Shown here: positions 6,047-12,386 of the stretch, in pieces
Layout: each line of letters begins with the position of its first letter
How positions within the stretch are numbered: the stretch's first letter is position 1
Source: Gammaproteobacteria bacterium
GTDB lineage: Bacteria; Pseudomonadota; Gammaproteobacteria; Halothiobacillales; Halothiobacillaceae
NCBI GenBank assembly: GCA_029335925.2
Contig: JARJMX020000168.1
Coordinates: 1-12,386, forward strand
DNA: 12,386 nt
Direction: 5' to 3'
The notes under the pieces: model-generated
The model's input: the letters and a program-made list of their open reading frames with translations, nothing else
Database searches by the model: none
What the model was told of the DNA's origin: nothing
Position numbers and translations under genes: made by a program

Positions 6047-8626
6047 ATGCCCCCCACCCTTTTCTCCGAGTCCACCCCGACGAACGGCGCCTACGAGCCC
6101 GTCCCACGGGAACCCTTCATCCAGAATACCTTCGGCGATCGCTACCTCTACAGCGTCAACCGGCATGCTTTCGATCGCTTTGGCGCCAATTCCACCTTCG
6201 AACTCGCGTTCAAGGACACCTTCCGCGCGGAAGACAGCCTTTACATCGTCGCGGGCTCGGATTCGGGTCTGCTGTACGAGTATGTCCGTAATTTGGAACG
6301 TCCGGCAGGCAGCCGTTACCTGTTCGTCGAGCTGGACGAGCTGCATGCCCGTCTGCTGGAAGAAGGGTGTTGCCAGGAGGACGATGCGTCCCTCCGCTGC
6401 ACCCCTCTCTCCCGCTGGCTGGAGGAGGCCGCCGCGCTACACCTGGATCAGTATCTCTACCTGGATGCCGTCAAGGTAGTGATGTCCATTGCCGCCCAGG
6501 ATCAGCATCACCCGGAATACACCGAGCTTGCCTGGCATCTGAAGGAGGAGGTGGACAAACTGCGCTGGCAAGCCGTGGCCCAGCTTGGCGATGAGTCTTT
6601 TATCACCTGCCAGTTGCTGAACGCAGCCGACAACATTCAACCCGCCCACATCCTGCGCCAGGCCTTTGCTGGTAAAACCGCTGTGCTGCTTGCAGGCGGC
6701 CCCTCGCTAGACGCCTTCTTGCCTTGGGTTGCTCAACATCGGGATAAGCTCGCCGTGCTGGCGGTTTCCAGGATCGCCGCACGCCTTAAGGAAACGGGTA
6801 TCACCCCGGATTTCATCTTCTCGGTCGACCCCACCGAGCTCAGCTATGACATCAGCAAACCGATGCTAACGTTCGATGCGCGAACCACCCTGATCCATAA
6901 GTACCACGTCGCGCCCAGACTGCTGGCGCAATGGCCTCACCGCGCCTTGTATCTCGGCGAGCTATTGCCCTGGAGCTCGAAACTCAACCCCAATACCCCC
7001 CTCACCGCACCGGGGCCGACGGTGACTAACACCGCCCTGCACGTCGCCTTCGAGCTGGGTTTTCGCACCATCATCCTCGGCGGGGTTGATCTGTGTTTCA
7101 CGCCTGAGGGTTACACCCATGCCCTCGGCAGCAATGAACGTGCCGCTGGTCCACGCTTCGATCTCACCCAGCTGGAGGTCGAGACCTACACAGGTCACAA
7201 GGCCGCCACCACACCGGACTTTGCCACCGCCATTGACACCCTGGGCCGACAGGCTCGCTATCTAACCGAGCACGGCTGCATTCTGATCAACCCCTCCCCC
7301 GGCGCTGCGAAGATCGAGGCGATTGAGCACATTGCGCTTGATGCGCTCCCTATCCCCAGCGAGCCGCTTGATGTCCCATCCCGCCTTGCCGATTTACTCC
7401 CCCCCTTGAATGGCAAGCAGCGCCTTAACCACTACCGGGCACTGGAGGACGAGTTTGCGCGGGTCCGCCACGAGCTGGAAACCATGCGCCATCTCATCAA
7501 AGAGGCCATTCGCATCAATGATTCGATGTTCAATACGGACAGTGGACTGATCGAGAATGGCAGGTCTAAAAAGAGGCTGGACCGGATTGAGAAGACCCTC
7601 AACAAGAAGCACGGGCCTTTGAGCTTGATCGTCAAGCGCATGGGGCTGCGGACCATGCTGAGGGCCATGCGTCCCTTCACGGACTATGAAACTATGAGCG
7701 CCGAAGAGACGCGGACGATCGGCCACGACTACTACGCTGCCTATCTGAGCGGCACCGAGCGGCTGGAGGCGATTCTTAAGGAGGCTGAAGGACGATTGGC
7801 CTTACGCCTGCAGGAGGAGGACGACACCCTGCCGCTGGCGACTCTTGTCGATGGCTGGCGGCGCTACGCCATTCCGGGGCGAATTCGGGTGTGGACCCTA
7901 CGCCATCCCGAACGGACCAGCCGACTGACCGCTGAGGAGCAGACCCTCTGTCAGGCGCTGGAACAGGAGTTCGAGCAGGACCTTGCGCACACCCACACGC
8001 AACACATGCAACGCGCCAAGGCCCATGCCGACCTTGGCTCAGCACGCATCCGCGCCCGACAGCTCTTCGCCCAGCGCAAGAGCGACGCCCTTCAGGGGCT
8101 GCTCGTGGCGCTCAGGAATCATCACGACAACGCGCAGGGCCGTCCCTTCATCCTTCTAGTCGAGGGCTATCTGCACGAACTGGAAGGCGACATGGCCACC
8201 GCACTCACGGCCTATACCCAAGTACTGGAAGTCGGCGATCTACGCTTAAGTGAGGATGCCCTACTACGGATGGTGAACTGGAGCCTCGATCAAGGCCAGA
8301 CCGAACAGGCACTGCATGCCCTGCAGTGTCTGGCCTTGATTTCGGAACAATATACGCTGCAGTACGCTGAAATGCTGCGCCTTGCAGGGGATCCGCTCGC
8401 AGCCTTGGAGGCCTACCAACGCCATATTGCGCGCTTCCCCGAGGATACCCACGCCAAACTCCGACTAGCCAGGCACCTGATCGACCAGCAGGCTTATGAA
8501 GGAGCGCTGCTTGTGCTCGACCATATGCTTGGGGAGCAAGCCGATGACCAAAGCGTGCAAGCCATGCGCAGGGAATTGGAGAAGGCGATGCAGACAAGTT
8601 CGGTGCATCCAGGCCCTGCGTCCTGA
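6047..8626 (+). CDS. maf: Motility-associated factor (Maf) flagellin glycosyltransferase with C-terminal repeat region
   Basis: 859 residues. The central region is the MAF_flag10 (DUF115) domain: GKTAVLLAGGPSLD (209-222), ITPDFIFSVDPTELSYD (252-268), APGPTVTNTALHVAFELG (321-338) and ILGGVDLCF (343-351). Maf proteins transfer nonulosonic acids to Ser/Thr of flagellin in the cytoplasm before export (known for Aeromonas, Campylobacter and others). The N-terminal 200 residues match the usual Maf leader domain. Residues about 460-660 are helical and charge-rich. Residues about 695-845 look like three to four helical TPR-type repeats (FILLVEGYLHELEGDMATALTAY-like pattern, then MLRLAGDPLAALEAY). No signal peptide or membrane segment is visible. 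The ATG at 6047 has only a weak GGA upstream. The gene is divergent from the leg operon and convergent with fliT, its stop directly abutting the fliT stop. The family call is firm; flagellin as acceptor and legionaminic acid as donor are inferred from neighbours. Confidence 0.88.
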   Translation: MPPTLFSESTPTNGAYEPVPREPFIQNTFGDRYLYSVNRHAFDRFGANSTFELAFKDTFRAEDSLYIVAGSDSGLLYEYVRNLERPAGSRYLFVELDELHARLLEEGCCQEDDASLRCTPLSRWLEEAAALHLDQYLYLDAVKVVMSIAAQDQHHPEYTELAWHLKEEVDKLRWQAVAQLGDESFITCQLLNAADNIQPAHILRQAFAGKTAVLLAGGPSLDAFLPWVAQHRDKLAVLAVSRIAARLKETGITPDFIFSVDPTELSYDISKPMLTFDARTTLIHKYHVAPRLLAQWPHRALYLGELLPWSSKLNPNTPLTAPGPTVTNTALHVAFELGFRTIILGGVDLCFTPEGYTHALGSNERAAGPRFDLTQLEVETYTGHKAATTPDFATAIDTLGRQARYLTEHGCILINPSPGAAKIEAIEHIALDALPIPSEPLDVPSRLADLLPPLNGKQRLNHYRALEDEFARVRHELETMRHLIKEAIRINDSMFNTDSGLIENGRSKKRLDRIEKTLNKKHGPLSLIVKRMGLRTMLRAMRPFTDYETMSAEETRTIGHDYYAAYLSGTERLEAILKEAEGRLALRLQEEDDTLPLATLVDGWRRYAIPGRIRVWTLRHPERTSRLTAEEQTLCQALEQEFEQDLAHTHTQHMQRAKAHADLGSARIRARQLFAQRKSDALQGLLVALRNHHDNAQGRPFILLVEGYLHELEGDMATALTAYTQVLEVGDLRLSEDALLRMVNWSLDQGQTEQALHALQCLALISEQYTLQYAEMLRLAGDPLAALEAYQRHIARFPEDTHAKLRLARHLIDQQAYEGALLVLDHMLGEQADDQSVQAMRRELEKAMQTSSVHPGPAS

Positions 8627-8956
8627 TCATCCATCCAAGGCATCGGTCTGCTGATATTCAGCGATTCCGTGTGCTTGATGACGCATGGCCGCGTGCTGCT
8701 TCTGCAGCCGCTGCTGCCGCTCGATGAGTATCTCCATTGCTTCGCGATCGATGGCCATGAGATTCTGAATCCAGGCGGCGATTTCAGCCTGCCGCTCGGC
8801 AACGAGAGGGGATGAAAAAAAGCGCCTAATGCGCTTTTCCCGCTCGACCACCAGCGACTCGATGCGATCCAAAGGCACCGCCTCGTCATCTATGGCTTGG
8901 CGTAATTCATGGGAGATGAGCATGATAGCCTGCATCTCCTCGCGGTAAGGATCCAT
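8627..8956 (-). CDS. fliT: FliT-like flagellar export chaperone
   Basis: 109 residues, almost entirely helical and charge-rich, with no signal peptide or membrane segment. Such low-complexity helical proteins right after fliS are usually FliT, the export chaperone of the filament cap FliD. Pairwise identity is typically low in this family, so position carries most of the assignment. It starts 10 bp after the fliS stop. The ATG at 8956 has only AAAAGG immediately upstream with almost no spacing. The internal Met codons at positions 8 and 12, next to a GAGGAG, are alternative starts. A terminator-like hairpin lies within codons about 39-48. The stop abuts that of maf (TGATCA, 8624-8629). Confidence 0.65.
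   Translation of the reverse strand: MDPYREEMQAIMLISHELRQAIDDEAVPLDRIESLVVEREKRIRRFFSSPLVAERQAEIAAWIQNLMAIDREAMEILIERQQRLQKQHAAMRHQAHGIAEYQQTDALDG
8815..8838 (-). terminator. Terminator-like hairpin inside fliT, possibly bidirectional
   Basis: AAAAGCGC (8818-8825) and GCGCTTTT (8831-8838) are perfect reverse complements around a 5-nt loop. Read on the minus strand, the hairpin is followed by a T-run (seven consecutive T, 8815-8821, partly in the stem), the form of an intrinsic terminator. Read on the plus strand, it ends in TTTT followed by CCC, a weaker terminator for maf read-through. Only four G-C pairs support the stem. It encodes codons about E40 to F46 of FliT, so chance from codon content is possible. 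Confidence 0.4.
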
Positions 8957-8966
8957 GCCTTTTGAC

Positions 8967-9371
8967 TCAAGGCCTGCTGGCTATTTCGGGGATCGCGTCC
9001 CACGCCCCTTTGATCTCGAGCATCAGGCGCTTGACTTCCTCGAGACGCTCTGGGTCATTCTTGGCACTGGCCTCGAAAAGCCTCAATTCCATGTAGGAGT
9101 ATAGATTGCTGAGATTGGTGGCAAGCTCACCACCTTGTTCGAAATCCAGGCCATCCTTCAATCCCCCAAGGATGGCGATGGCCTTGGAGATCTGCGTGCC
9201 CTTCAGCGCATGATCACCGCGCTCGATGGCAATCCTAGCGACATTGACACGCTCGATGAAGCCTTCCATCAACATTTGGATCAGCCGGTGCGGACTGGCG
9301 TTGTGGATGCTAGACTGCAGACCAACGTTGGAATAGAAACTCGCACCCATGGAACGGGGAGAGATATACAT
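8967..9371 (-). CDS. fliS: Flagellin export chaperone FliS
   Basis: 134 residues, the usual size. FliS binds the disordered C terminus of flagellin in the cytoplasm, prevents premature polymerisation and delivers it to the export gate. The conserved N-terminal pattern is present: SFYSNVGLQSSIHNASPHRL (11-30) followed by IQMLMEGFIERVNVAR (31-46). The later LSNLYSYMELRLFEAS segment (about 87-102) is also conserved and helical. The ATG at 9371 has GGAG seven bases upstream and lies 18 bp after the fliD stop; fliT follows after 10 bp, so fliD-fliS-fliT look like one transcription unit. Work on Maf systems suggests the chaperone-bound flagellin is the form that is glycosylated; whether that holds here is inference. 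Confidence 0.92.
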   Translation of the reverse strand: MYISPRSMGASFYSNVGLQSSIHNASPHRLIQMLMEGFIERVNVARIAIERGDHALKGTQISKAIAILGGLKDGLDFEQGGELATNLSNLYSYMELRLFEASAKNDPERLEEVKRLMLEIKGAWDAIPEIASRP

Positions 9372-9389
9372 CGAATAACTCCATAAATC

Positions 9390-10760
9390 TTATTTCAACA
9401 AACCGGCAAGCTGGGCAGCCAAGTAGTTGCCGGTGCTCTGATAGCTTGCAACGATCTGATCCATCTTGTTGAACTGCTTCAGATATTGCTCTTCGATTTT
9501 GCCAAGCCGCGCCTCGAGCGCAGCACGACGATCGGCAATCTGCCTTTTCTGATCGTTCATTGAGCGGGTCTGGGTATCCAGTATCCCCCCCGATTTGAGA
9601 TATTCATCAATCTTGGCATTGATTCGGGTGGCAATGCCGTCAGCAGAACGGAAGAGCTCGGACACGACTGCAGGATTGCCATTGATGGCATCACTGAGCT
9701 TGGCACTATTGAGCTTCATGACACCGTAACGGTCGATTTCGATGCCAATGTCGGCAAGGGAATTCACCCCACCACTGATGCTGGACACATTGGAAGTCAG
9801 ATCACGGCGCAACTGCTGCTGTAGGTTGCGGAGCGTAGCATCGCCTGTCAGCTCAGCCGCCTTCTTGGTAGCGGGGTCGTACCGGCCGAGGTCGCTCATG
9901 ACTTGACGCAGGCTGTTGTAGCTGTCAACAAAACCCTGCAATGCCTTCACGATCTCCTCGGTATCCGCACTCACCTGCGCGCTAACCGGGCTGGTCGTGA
10001 CGGCCTTGAGGTTGAAGGTCAACCCACTGACGGCATCGCTGATGGTATTGGATGAGCGTGTTATGGTCTGACCATCCACCCGGATCACGGCATCCTGCGC
10101 TGCGACCAACTGGGTCATGGCAAGCCCTGACAACCCGGAGGCATCGGTGTTGTTGCCATCGTCATCAATGACACTCACACTCAAGGCGTTGGCGGTGCCT
10201 GTCTCCTTGGCAGTGAGCACCAGCTTGCTCACCGTACCACCATTGCCATCATCCGCATTGACGATAGTCGCACTCACTCCTGTGTTGTCGCTGGCATGGT
10301 TGATCGCATCACGAATCCCCGCCAGGGTGTTGTTCGACGAATCAATGGTCACGCTGAAGCTGTTACTACCCACCCCCAGGATCAGGGTGCCTGTACCCAC
10401 CACTGTGCTCACGGAATCAAAGCCTGAGGAAACCATCTTTTCCGCTCGGGCAAGGCTGAGAACCTCGATGCTGTAGGAACCCACCGCTGCTGTCCGATCA
10501 GCCCGCAGGGTCAGAGCCGAATCATTGCTCAATGTGGTCTTGCGTGCGCTGAAGGTGTCGAGGGCCTCAAGTTTCTTGAGGGCCGTCTGGAACGAGGAGA
10601 GCGCGCCTTTGAGTTTACCTAGGCCGGAAAGCCGTGTGTCGACGCGAGCCTGCTGGTGGTCGAGCAGTCCTTTGGCCGCCTGCCCCTCAGCATTCACCAA
10701 CTGCTGAACGAGGGCGTTAATATTCATACCAGTGGCAAGACCTGTGGATGTGATAGCCAT
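9390..10760 (-). CDS. fliD: Flagellar filament cap protein FliD (HAP2)
   Basis: 456 residues. The N-terminal FliD domain opens with ITSTGLATGMNINALVQQLV (3-22) and runs to about residue 100. A Flagellin_IN-like segment occupies about 145-195 (NNTLAGIRDAINHASDNTGV start). The C-terminal FliD domain covers about 220-456, including QGFVDSYNSLRQVMSDLGRYD (275-295) and ending in a coiled coil (about 400-435) and the YLAAQLAGLL tail. FliD caps the filament tip and folds exported flagellin monomers into place. The frame is open to 10805, but the ATG at 10760 begins the conserved N terminus and has GAGGTG upstream. A 63-bp gap with a terminator-like hairpin separates it from flaG. Cap proteins vary in size in the middle domains; this one is of ordinary length. 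Confidence 0.93.
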   Translation of the reverse strand: MAITSTGLATGMNINALVQQLVNAEGQAAKGLLDHQQARVDTRLSGLGKLKGALSSFQTALKKLEALDTFSARKTTLSNDSALTLRADRTAAVGSYSIEVLSLARAEKMVSSGFDSVSTVVGTGTLILGVGSNSFSVTIDSSNNTLAGIRDAINHASDNTGVSATIVNADDGNGGTVSKLVLTAKETGTANALSVSVIDDDGNNTDASGLSGLAMTQLVAAQDAVIRVDGQTITRSSNTISDAVSGLTFNLKAVTTSPVSAQVSADTEEIVKALQGFVDSYNSLRQVMSDLGRYDPATKKAAELTGDATLRNLQQQLRRDLTSNVSSISGGVNSLADIGIEIDRYGVMKLNSAKLSDAINGNPAVVSELFRSADGIATRINAKIDEYLKSGGILDTQTRSMNDQKRQIADRRAALEARLGKIEEQYLKQFNKMDQIVASYQSTGNYLAAQLAGLLK

Positions 10761-10783
10761 GGGAGCACCTCGATAGGAATTTT

Positions 10784-10822
10784 CAAAAAGATCCGCCGAC
10801 TCCATGCATGAAGTCTTGGCGG
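10784..10822 (-). terminator. Terminator-like hairpin between flaG and fliD
   Basis: On the minus strand, CCGCC-AA-GACT pairs with AGTC-GGCGG (arms 10812-10822 and 10793-10801, 10-nt loop, two-base AA bulge). The hairpin is followed two bases later by CTTTTTG (10784-10790). It begins one base after the flaG stop codon. Nine base pairs, five of them a G/C run, plus the T-tract make a credible but imperfect intrinsic terminator. It could reduce read-through from the strong fliC promoters into fliD. Confidence 0.6.
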
Positions 10823-10823
10823 C

Positions 10824-11264
10824 TCACGCCTTTTCTTTTAGCAATACACCCTCACGCTCGCCCGTTAGTTTGAGCATATTGTGGATGAAAGCCAGGATTT
10901 CTTCGGGTGGAATCTGCCGTACAACCTCTTCAGTATCCTTGTCGACGACTTTGATGACGAGCAGCCCTGTCTCCTCATCGTAACTGAGATTCAAATCCCT
11001 GCGTACGGATTGAATGTATTCCTTGGCGCGAGTCACGGCCTGATCGAGTTCCTTCGCATCGGGTTGCGCACCTTGGGGATCGGATTGGAACGGGTCCTTA
11101 GGGCGCGCCGCCGATGAAGGCTCGCCAGAGGCTAAACCAGAAACTGCAGCAGCCCGCGCGGATGTGCCGGGCTCCGTTCGAAATGCGGTGCCGCTGTTCC
11201 CATCTGAAGCCATCTGTGCCCTAGCGACCGACACGGACTGTAATAGGTTGGGATTGATAAGCAT
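10824..11264 (-). CDS. flaG: FlaG family flagellar protein
   Basis: 146 residues. The FlaG domain occupies about 76-134: KEYIQSVRRDLNLSYDEETG (81-100) followed by LLVIKVVDKDTEEVVRQIPPEE (101-122), the family's most conserved stretch. The N-terminal 75 residues are Ala/Ser/Pro-rich, probably disordered and poorly conserved. FlaG is of uncertain mechanism; in several bacteria its loss gives longer or altered filaments. It lies between fliC and fliD as in Pseudomonas and Vibrio clusters. The ATG at 11264 has a very strong AGGAGGGG ribosome binding site, but that site is the 3' arm of a perfect hairpin (11270-11288). The stop is followed at once by a terminator-like hairpin, so flaG may be the last gene of a fliC-flaG unit. 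Confidence 0.9.
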   Translation of the reverse strand: MLINPNLLQSVSVARAQMASDGNSGTAFRTEPGTSARAAAVSGLASGEPSSAARPKDPFQSDPQGAQPDAKELDQAVTRAKEYIQSVRRDLNLSYDEETGLLVIKVVDKDTEEVVRQIPPEEILAFIHNMLKLTGEREGVLLKEKA

Positions 11265-11269
11265 CGATG

Positions 11270-11288
11270 CCCCTCCTATGAGGAGGGG
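11270..11288 (-). promoter_or_regulatory. Hairpin that buries the flaG ribosome binding site
   Basis: On the minus strand CCCCTCCT (11281-11288) pairs perfectly with AGGAGGGG (11270-11277) across a 3-nt CAT loop. The 3' arm is the flaG Shine-Dalgarno sequence, seven bases (from AGGAGG) before its ATG. No T-run follows, so it is not an ordinary fliC terminator. An upstream GGGGAG (11303-11308) could instead pair with CTCCCC (11285-11290), which would free the ribosome site. Function is inferred from the pairing only. Confidence 0.5.
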
Positions 11289-11338
11289 AGAGCGTCAGCC
11301 AACTCCCCCCACCAGGATAAGACTAGGCCACCCCGATG

Positions 11339-12196
11339 TTACCGCAGCAGACCAAGAACCGCCTGCGGCGCCTGGTTGGCTTGGGCCAGCATCGCAATAC
11401 CCGCTTGCTGCAGGATCTGAGCACGGCTGAGGTTCGCAGTCTCAGCGGCAAAGTCAGCATCCATGATGCGGGAACGTGCCGCACTCTGATTCTCGATCGA
11501 GCTCTGCAGGTTGGAAATCGTCGCATTGAAGCGGTTTTGAGCCGCCCCCAGACGACCGCGTAGATTGTTGAGCTTATTGATCGCCCCATCCAGAACCGTA
11601 ATCACCGAGTTACCCTTGGCAACAGCGGACGCTCCGGTTTGGGTGGAAATATGCATCCCCGCCGTCATCGCGCTACCAATGCCAACAGAGGCATTCGACA
11701 GGTTGGCCAACGATACTTTGATGCGGTTGTTGCTCGCGGTATTGGCCCCCACCTGGAACTGATAGCTGGTGCCGGAGGTGTTGAGAATCTTCTTGCCGTT
11801 GAACTCGGTATTGCCGATGATGCGGCCGATCTCCTGCTTGAGCTGCTGGAACTCAGTGTTCAAATCTTTGCGATCAGAAACCGCATTGGTGGCATTCATC
11901 GACTGTATGGTCAGATCGCGCATGCGCTGGAGCATGCCTTGCAGCTCAGTGATGGCCCCTTCTGCCGTTTGTGCCATGGAGAGGCCATCATTGGCGTTGC
12001 GCACGGCCACGGTCATGCCGCGAATTTGGGAGGTCATGCGCTCTGCGATGGACATGCCTGCAGCATCGTCCTTGGCGCTGTTGACCCGCAACCCAGAGGC
12101 CAGACGCTCCATTGCGGTTTTCTGGAGGATGTCCGTCTTGTACAGACTGCGCTGTGCATTGATGGACATCATGTTGGTATTGACGACGTTAGCCAT
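11339..12196 (-). CDS. fliC: Flagellin, compact form lacking large variable domains
   Basis: 285 residues, the filament subunit. The N-terminal D0/D1 region (1-138) has the classic start NTNMMSINAQRSL and ERLASGLRVNSAKDDAAGMS (30-49). LQRMRDLTIQS (89-99) corresponds to the conserved D1 helix that TLR5 recognises in many flagellins. The C-terminal D1/D0 region (about 198-285) includes IENQSAARSRIMDADFAAE and ends in QAPQAVLGLLR. Only about 60 residues (139-197) separate them, against several hundred in enterobacterial flagellins. This linker is rich in Ser, Thr and Asn and is the likely surface for O-glycosylation by Maf; individual sites cannot be predicted. The ATG at 12196 has AAGGAG eight bases upstream. 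Two FliA promoters precede it, and no intrinsic terminator with a T-run is evident after it, so flaG may be co-transcribed. Confidence 0.95.
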   Translation of the reverse strand: MANVVNTNMMSINAQRSLYKTDILQKTAMERLASGLRVNSAKDDAAGMSIAERMTSQIRGMTVAVRNANDGLSMAQTAEGAITELQGMLQRMRDLTIQSMNATNAVSDRKDLNTEFQQLKQEIGRIIGNTEFNGKKILNTSGTSYQFQVGANTASNNRIKVSLANLSNASVGIGSAMTAGMHISTQTGASAVAKGNSVITVLDGAINKLNNLRGRLGAAQNRFNATISNLQSSIENQSAARSRIMDADFAAETANLSRAQILQQAGIAMLAQANQAPQAVLGLLR

Positions 12197-12249
12197 AGCT
12201 AGGTCTCCTTGTGCTTGCGCGTGGGCGCGGTTGAAATCGGTCAGGAACC

Positions 12250-12276
12250 TTATCGGCGGGACTTGGAGAAGCTTTA
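12250..12276 (-). promoter_or_regulatory. FliA (sigma-28) promoter P2 of fliC, proximal
   Basis: On the minus strand TAAAGCTT (12269-12276), an 11-bp spacer and GCCGATAA (12250-12257) match the sigma-28 consensus TAAAGTTT-N11-GCCGATAA at 15 of 16 positions. Transcription from here would give a leader of roughly 45 nt before the fliC ATG. FliA dependence places fliC in the late flagellar class. Confidence 0.88.
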
Positions 12277-12320
12277 GCCCTGACTGGATCTTTTTCGTCC
12301 AAACTCCGCTTTCGAGCTTG

Positions 12321-12347
12321 TTATCGGCACGATGCTTCCAAGCTTTA
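12321..12347 (-). promoter_or_regulatory. FliA (sigma-28) promoter P1 of fliC, distal
   Basis: TAAAGCTT (12340-12347), an 11-bp spacer and GCCGATAA (12321-12328) on the minus strand. The boxes are identical to those of the proximal promoter 71 bp away, again 15 of 16 to consensus. A start here gives a leader of roughly 115 nt. The spacers of the two promoters are unlike each other. The rest of the 12197-12386 upstream region shows no gene. Confidence 0.85.
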
Positions 12348-12386
12348 GTGGGGACTGAAAAATTCTTTTCGCTGTACCGCCCAAGC

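Noticed and set aside
5942..6346. Upstream extension of the legB frame into the maf region
   Set aside because: The conserved SDR N terminus begins right at the ATG at 5941, which has its own ribosome site. The extension is antisense to maf and has no conserved features.
8205..8630. A 141-codon minus-strand frame opposite the end of maf
   Set aside because: It is antisense to the Maf repeat region, has atypical composition and no recognisable domain or ribosome site.
10795..10845. Degenerate FliA-like site before fliD (TAAAAGAA, then GCCAAGAC)
   Set aside because: The spacing is 12 instead of 11 and the -10 half matches only 5 of 8 bases, far below the two clear promoters of fliC.
1..12386. 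CRISPR arrays, insertion sequences, tRNA genes or phage genes
   Set aside because: I saw no direct-repeat array, transposase-like protein, terminal repeats or cloverleaf sequence; coding genes and short spacers account for the window.

Overview
The window reads as a chromosomal flagellar filament and flagellin-glycosylation region from a GC-rich motile bacterium, most likely a gammaproteobacterium. The order fliC-flaG-fliD-fliS-fliT matches the polar-flagellum clusters of Pseudomonas-like gammaproteobacteria, and fliC has textbook FliA (sigma-28) promoters. No tRNA, rRNA, CRISPR array, insertion sequence or phage gene was seen, so the lineage call rests on gene order and protein character only.

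Left block (1-5941, minus strand): six tightly packed genes, read from right to left, form a legionaminic-acid-type nonulosonate operon. They are legB (4,6-dehydratase), legC (PLP aminotransferase), legG (hydrolysing 2-epimerase), legI (NeuB-type synthase), legH (hexapeptide N-acetyltransferase) and a CBS-plus-nucleotidyltransferase gene like ptmE/legX that runs off the left edge. The first five genes overlap or are 1 bp apart; the last follows after 12 bp. The activating enzyme LegF (CMP-transferase) is not in the window and may lie just beyond base 1.

Middle (5942-8626): a 105-bp divergent spacer holds a plausible sigma-70 promoter for legB and a perfect 9-bp inverted repeat. It is followed on the plus strand by an 859-codon motility-associated factor (Maf), the presumed glycosyltransferase that puts the nonulosonate on flagellin. 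Its C-terminal part looks TPR-like.

Right block (8627-12386, minus strand): fliC (a compact 285-residue flagellin), flaG, fliD (filament cap), fliS (flagellin chaperone) and a fliT-like chaperone. Upstream of fliC are two tandem FliA promoters with identical boxes. The flaG ribosome binding site lies in a perfect hairpin, a terminator-like hairpin separates flaG from fliD, and another terminator-like hairpin lies inside fliT. Maf and fliT converge with directly abutting stop codons.

Taken together, the left operon would make the sugar, Maf would transfer it to FliC (perhaps held by FliS), and FliD would cap the growing filament. The enzymes and flagellar proteins belong to known families. 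The less ordinary material is in the small regulatory architecture between and inside the genes.
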